Source: an uncultured Lachnospiraceae bacterium
Lineage (GTDB): Bacteria; Bacillota; Clostridia; Lachnospirales; Lachnospiraceae
Length of the DNA: 40,910 nt
Direction of reading: 5' to 3'
Assembly: GCA_910586605.1 (NCBI GenBank)
Contig: CAJUJR010000016.1
Span: 1-40,910, forward strand
Position 1 is the stretch's first letter, and every line of letters starts with the position of its first letter. This document shows positions 38,071 to 40,910 of this stretch, one piece after another. The notes beneath the pieces were generated by a model, which did not search any database, was not told where the DNA came from, and saw nothing but the letters and a program-made list of their open reading frames with translations. Both the position numbers and the translations under genes were made by a program.

Positions 38071-40007
38071 GCTGGGTGGTAATTGTTTTCTGGTGGCAGG
38101 CAGCTATGGTTTCGGCAGATATAATAGGTTGTTTCATTATTTTTTAAAGGGTATTCTGTAGTTGGTTCTTTTAATATCCGGACAGTGGCATAAAGAGGGG
38201 CTTGGCAGGAAAGGTGTTTTGGGATTTCCTGGCTTTTGCAAGTAACCGTTATTTTTTCTGCAGGGTTTAGATAGCCAGACAATGCAAGAAGGAACATGCT
38301 GTGGGAAGAAGGATGTTCTCTTGCAATGCCAGATTGGAAGGAAAGCTGTTTTTCCAGCAGATTTCCATAGGGAAAGCTGTCCATAAGCTGCTGTAGCTTT
38401 ACAAGGTTGTACGACATTAGGGAATTGCCGCTTGGGATTGCGCCATCGTAGGTTTCTTTTGGGCAAAACAGCAGTTTTTCGTTATTTTCCCCTGTAAGGA
38501 AGAACCCCCCGTTTTTTTCATCCCAGAAACTTTGTATGGTTTTTTGGCAGTAAGAGACCGCCTTATCTAAATATCGTGTATCGTAAGTTGCTTCATATAG
38601 CGCTATAAGCGCATAGATACAGCAGGCATAATCATCCAACACGCCATTTGCGCCACGGGTCCCATTCCGGAAACTGATAGCAGGGATATTGTCTTTCCAG
38701 AGATTTTTCTCAATATAATCCCATGCTTTTTTTGCTGTTGCCAGGTAGGGTTCTTTTTGGCTAATACGGTAAAGGGAAGAAAATGCAGCAATCATAAGGG
38801 AATTCCAGGAGGTCAGGATTTTATCGTCTAGGTGGAGGGAATACCTGTTTTTCCGATAATCACGGAGCGCCGGCAGGCAAGTTTCAAAAGAGTTAGAAGT
38901 TTTTTTTGCAGGTAGGAGGTTTGGGATGCTTTTCCCTTCAAAGTTTCCCTGTTCTGAAATATCAAAATGTTGGTTAAAAAGTTTCCCTGTTTCTTCTCCT
39001 AAAATTGCAGTAATTTCCTGCGGTTCCCAGGTATAATATTTCCCTTCTACGCCTTCGCTGTCTGCATCCTGGGCGCTGTAAAAACTACCTTCTTTTGAAG
39101 TCATTTCGCGGAGGATATAGGAAGCCGTCTTTTCAGCAATTTCACGGAAGGATTCATTATTTGTCAAGGAATAGGCATAGCAGTAACTTTGGATAAGAAG
39201 TGCATTATCGTATAGCATTTTTTCAAAATGCGGGACAAGGTAATAGCGGTCTGTGGAATAGCGGGAAAAACCATAGCCAATATGGTCAAAAAGCCCCCCA
39301 CGGTACATCTGCATTAAAGTGGTTTCTGCCATGTTAAGGAGGTCTTTTTCTTTGTATATCTGATAGCAAGACAGCAGAAATAAGAGGCTGTGAGGTGTTG
39401 GGAATTTTGGCGCAGGCCCAAAGCCGCCAAATTCTTTGTCAAAAGATTGCCTGTATTCAGATATTGCCGCTTGGATAAGGCTTTCTTCTGCAGTACCATT
39501 TGATGGTTGCTCATTTTGCAGTGCATTGGTAATGGACTCAGCCGAGTTGATTAAATCTTGGCGTTCATTTTCCCATTTGTATTGGATGGTGTTTAAAAGC
39601 TGGATAAGCCCAATCGTACCAAATTGTGCTTTTTTGGGGAAATAAGTCCCAGCAAAGAATGGTTTTTTACCTGGCGTCATAAAAATGCTCATAGGCCATC
39701 CGCCCCTGCCAGTAAATGCCATGCAGACTGCCATATAGATACTGTCTATATCCGGGCGTTCTTCTTTATCTACTTTGATGGATATAAAATGCCGGTTTAA
39801 TATGTCAGCGACTTCCTGGTCTTCAAAGCTTTCATGTGCCATAACATGGCACCAATGGCAGGTACTGTATCCAATGCTTAGAAAGACAGGCTTATTTTCC
39901 TGTTTTGCTTTTGCAAATGCTTCCTCACACCACGGATACCAATTAACTGGATTTTCTGCATGCTGAATTAGGTAAGGGCTGCTTTGGCTGGATAAATGGT
40001 TTTTCAT
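38049..40007 (-). CDS. yyaL: Thioredoxin-domain protein, DUF255/YyaL (SSP411) family
   Basis: The 652 residues start at the minus-strand ATG at 40007, after GGAGG; a longer frame to 40019 is less likely. The N-terminal thioredoxin-like DUF255 domain has SPYLIQHAENPVNWYPW and GYSTCHWCHVMAHESFED, with Cys50 and Cys53 in CHWC, then VDKEERPDID and FTGRGGWPMSIFMTP. The long C-terminal part is an (alpha/alpha)6-barrel-like domain (LVPHFEKMLYDNALL, FYSAQDADSEGVEGKYYTW, LDDYACCIYALIALYE). The function of the family is poorly defined. The last few residues (AAIHSQM) are encoded by a family 2 repeat fragment. It is separate from the Amidase_6 gene by ~90 bases upstream. Confidence 0.93.
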   Translation of the reverse strand: MKNHLSSQSSPYLIQHAENPVNWYPWCEEAFAKAKQENKPVFLSIGYSTCHWCHVMAHESFEDQEVADILNRHFISIKVDKEERPDIDSIYMAVCMAFTGRGGWPMSIFMTPGKKPFFAGTYFPKKAQFGTIGLIQLLNTIQYKWENERQDLINSAESITNALQNEQPSNGTAEESLIQAAISEYRQSFDKEFGGFGPAPKFPTPHSLLFLLSCYQIYKEKDLLNMAETTLMQMYRGGLFDHIGYGFSRYSTDRYYLVPHFEKMLYDNALLIQSYCYAYSLTNNESFREIAEKTASYILREMTSKEGSFYSAQDADSEGVEGKYYTWEPQEITAILGEETGKLFNQHFDISEQGNFEGKSIPNLLPAKKTSNSFETCLPALRDYRKNRYSLHLDDKILTSWNSLMIAAFSSLYRISQKEPYLATAKKAWDYIEKNLWKDNIPAISFRNGTRGANGVLDDYACCIYALIALYEATYDTRYLDKAVSYCQKTIQSFWDEKNGGFFLTGENNEKLLFCPKETYDGAIPSGNSLMSYNLVKLQQLMDSFPYGNLLEKQLSFQSGIAREHPSSHSMFLLALSGYLNPAEKITVTCKSQEIPKHLSCQAPLYATVRILKEPTTEYPLKNNETTYYICRNHSCLPPENNYHPAAIHSQM

Positions 40008-40096
40008 AGGAACCTCCATAAAGAATTTATACGTTCATTTCTCAAGTAATCTCAGTATGAAGCAAATCCCTTGTTTTTATACAATAGACATTGGTA

Positions 40097-40642
40097 TTAT
40101 CCATAAAAAGAAATCCCATTGTAAAAATTTGAAAAGCAGGATTTTTCATCTTTTTTATATTCCCGTATTCCAGTTATATGGAGGTATCGGGCATCAGCGT
40201 ATTGATATGTGTCTAGCCTTCTGTTATAGGCGTCGTCTGTATGTGCGCTGACAAGGTACGTCCCATCTTCAAACCCTGTCACTAAAAGCGTGTGGTAGAA
40301 CCTTCCCATATTATTTTGGAGCTGTATGACGTCCCCTAATTCTAGGCCGCCTGCATAGGATTCCACAGCATATGGGCCATTTAATTGGTTTGTTACCATG
40401 AATTGGTAAAAAAAGGATACGCCTGACCAGGATGGGGAACGGTCTTCCAGGTTTCTATAATACCAGCCATTTTCTGGTTGGTAGTTCATTTCACAGCAGC
40501 CGGCATAAATACATTGGGAAATAAAACTGGTACAGTCCCCTCCGATTCCGGCAAAATTGTAAAATAGTGGGTTTCTGGAAAATGCCCATTTTCTTGCATA
40601 TTCCACAGCATTCTGTCTGTTGTAGTCAGTTGTTACCAGCAT
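40097..40642 (-). CDS. Amidase_6-type cysteine amidase/peptidase
   Basis: The 181 residues begin MLVTTDYNRQNAVEYARKWA, the usual opening of PF12671 (Amidase_6). Then follow GGDCTSFISQCIYAG with the presumed catalytic Cys, and FYHTLLVTGFEDGTYLVSAH with the presumed His. No signal peptide is present, though related domains act on the cell wall or spore cortex after export. AGAGGTG precedes the ATG at 40642. It may be the first gene of a unit with the DUF255 gene (89-base gap). Substrate unknown. Confidence 0.85.
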   Translation of the reverse strand: MLVTTDYNRQNAVEYARKWAFSRNPLFYNFAGIGGDCTSFISQCIYAGCCEMNYQPENGWYYRNLEDRSPSWSGVSFFYQFMVTNQLNGPYAVESYAGGLELGDVIQLQNNMGRFYHTLLVTGFEDGTYLVSAHTDDAYNRRLDTYQYADARYLHITGIREYKKDEKSCFSNFYNGISFYG

Positions 40643-40825
40643 ATTCGCACCTCTGTTTTTTGATACGATTCACGGCCGTCCTACCATTATGCGCAAAACC
40701 TGCCAGCAAAGCTATGTATATGTGCAGTGATTTTCGCTTTTTTCAGTAATAGGGCATGAATAATACTTTTTTATGATTATTATATGGAAAGATATTGCAG
40801 ATGGTTACAGGATAATATTACTGTT

Positions 40826-40905
40826 TACGATTGACCATGAACCGAAAAAGTAAATGGTTACTATTCACAGCCAATCGTAGCTAAATCTAAATAAAAAATA
40901 TCTTC
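40826..40905 (-). repeat. Family 2 repeat, copy 3, with inverted partner
   Basis: The reverse complement of 40857-40905 is nearly identical to 1-52. In front of it lies a shorter inverted arm: TACGATTG (40826-40833) pairs with CAATCGTA (40872-40879), and AACC with GGTT inside. The 180 bases between this and the amidase gene hold no gene and no clear promoter. The window ends 5 bases past the repeat. Confidence 0.8.
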
Positions 40906-40910
40906 CCTCT

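Noticed and set aside
1..40910. CRISPR arrays, tRNA or rRNA genes, prophage or transposase genes.
   Set aside because: No regularly spaced repeats, no cloverleaf-like or rRNA sequence, and no integrase, transposase or phage structural proteins were recognised in any frame.

Overview
The window reads as low-GC Gram-positive chromosome, most probably from an anaerobic gut clostridium of the Lachnospiraceae. The grounds are AT-rich coding DNA, strong AGGAGG-type ribosome binding sites, the ffh-rpsP-khpA-rimM-trmD order, a polymorphic toxin of Firmicutes style, and dispersed repeats that I associate with that family from memory. No rRNA, tRNA, CRISPR array, transposase or integrase was seen. The two ends lie in inverted copies of the same ~50-bp repeat, so the window may be a whole draft contig that stopped at repeats.

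Layout. (1) 1-3457: an accessory islet bracketed by direct copies of the repeat. It holds a gene remnant resembling a zinc carboxypeptidase C-terminus, a DUF6572-like protein, an unknown protein, a pretoxin-HINT-nuclease toxin and an Imm70-like immunity protein. (2) 3496-6965: the housekeeping operon ffh, rpsP, khpA, rimM, trmD behind a near-consensus promoter, continuing into an ApbE lipoprotein, an acylphosphatase and a DUF2752 membrane protein, then a Sfp-type phosphopantetheinyl transferase. (3) 9583-16156: a CDP-glycerol glycerophosphotransferase-like enzyme, a TarI/IspD-like cytidylyltransferase and an extended SDR, then leuC-leuD, then a second TarI-like gene. (4) 16237-18217: an AAA15 ATPase with a TOPRIM/RloB-like partner, probably a phage-defence pair, whose second gene is broken by a one-base slip in a T run. 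(5) 18229-32194: surface glycopolymer genes on both strands: two sulfotransferase-like proteins, a large secreted 5'-nucleotidase, a GT2 glycosyltransferase fused to a degenerate GT32-like domain, two polysaccharide pyruvyl transferases, a second glycerophosphotransferase, a third TarI-like protein and TarJ. (6) 32283-37129: queA, a diacylglycerol-kinase-like gene, an SDR and asnB. (7) 37130-40910: a repeat-rich stretch with a possible small RNA and two small Cys-containing ORFs, then a thioredoxin-like DUF255 protein and an Amidase_6 protein on the minus strand.

How the genes fit together. TarI and TarJ make CDP-ribitol or a related activated polyol, the TagF-like enzymes polymerise polyol phosphate, and pyruvyl transferases and sulfotransferases would add acidic groups. 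The inferred product is a decorated teichoic-acid-like surface polymer carrying pyruvate and perhaps sulfate. Three cytidylyltransferase paralogues, one without the usual nucleotide-binding loop, and a catalytically depleted GT32 domain suggest diversification.

The most unusual non-coding signal is two dispersed repeat families. Family 1 has a core like AGAGCGTGTTTGAAAATTGC and family 2 a core like GGCTGTGAATAGTAAC. They often form inverted pairs and repeatedly sit on the 3' ends of genes, where they supply stop codons or the last residues.
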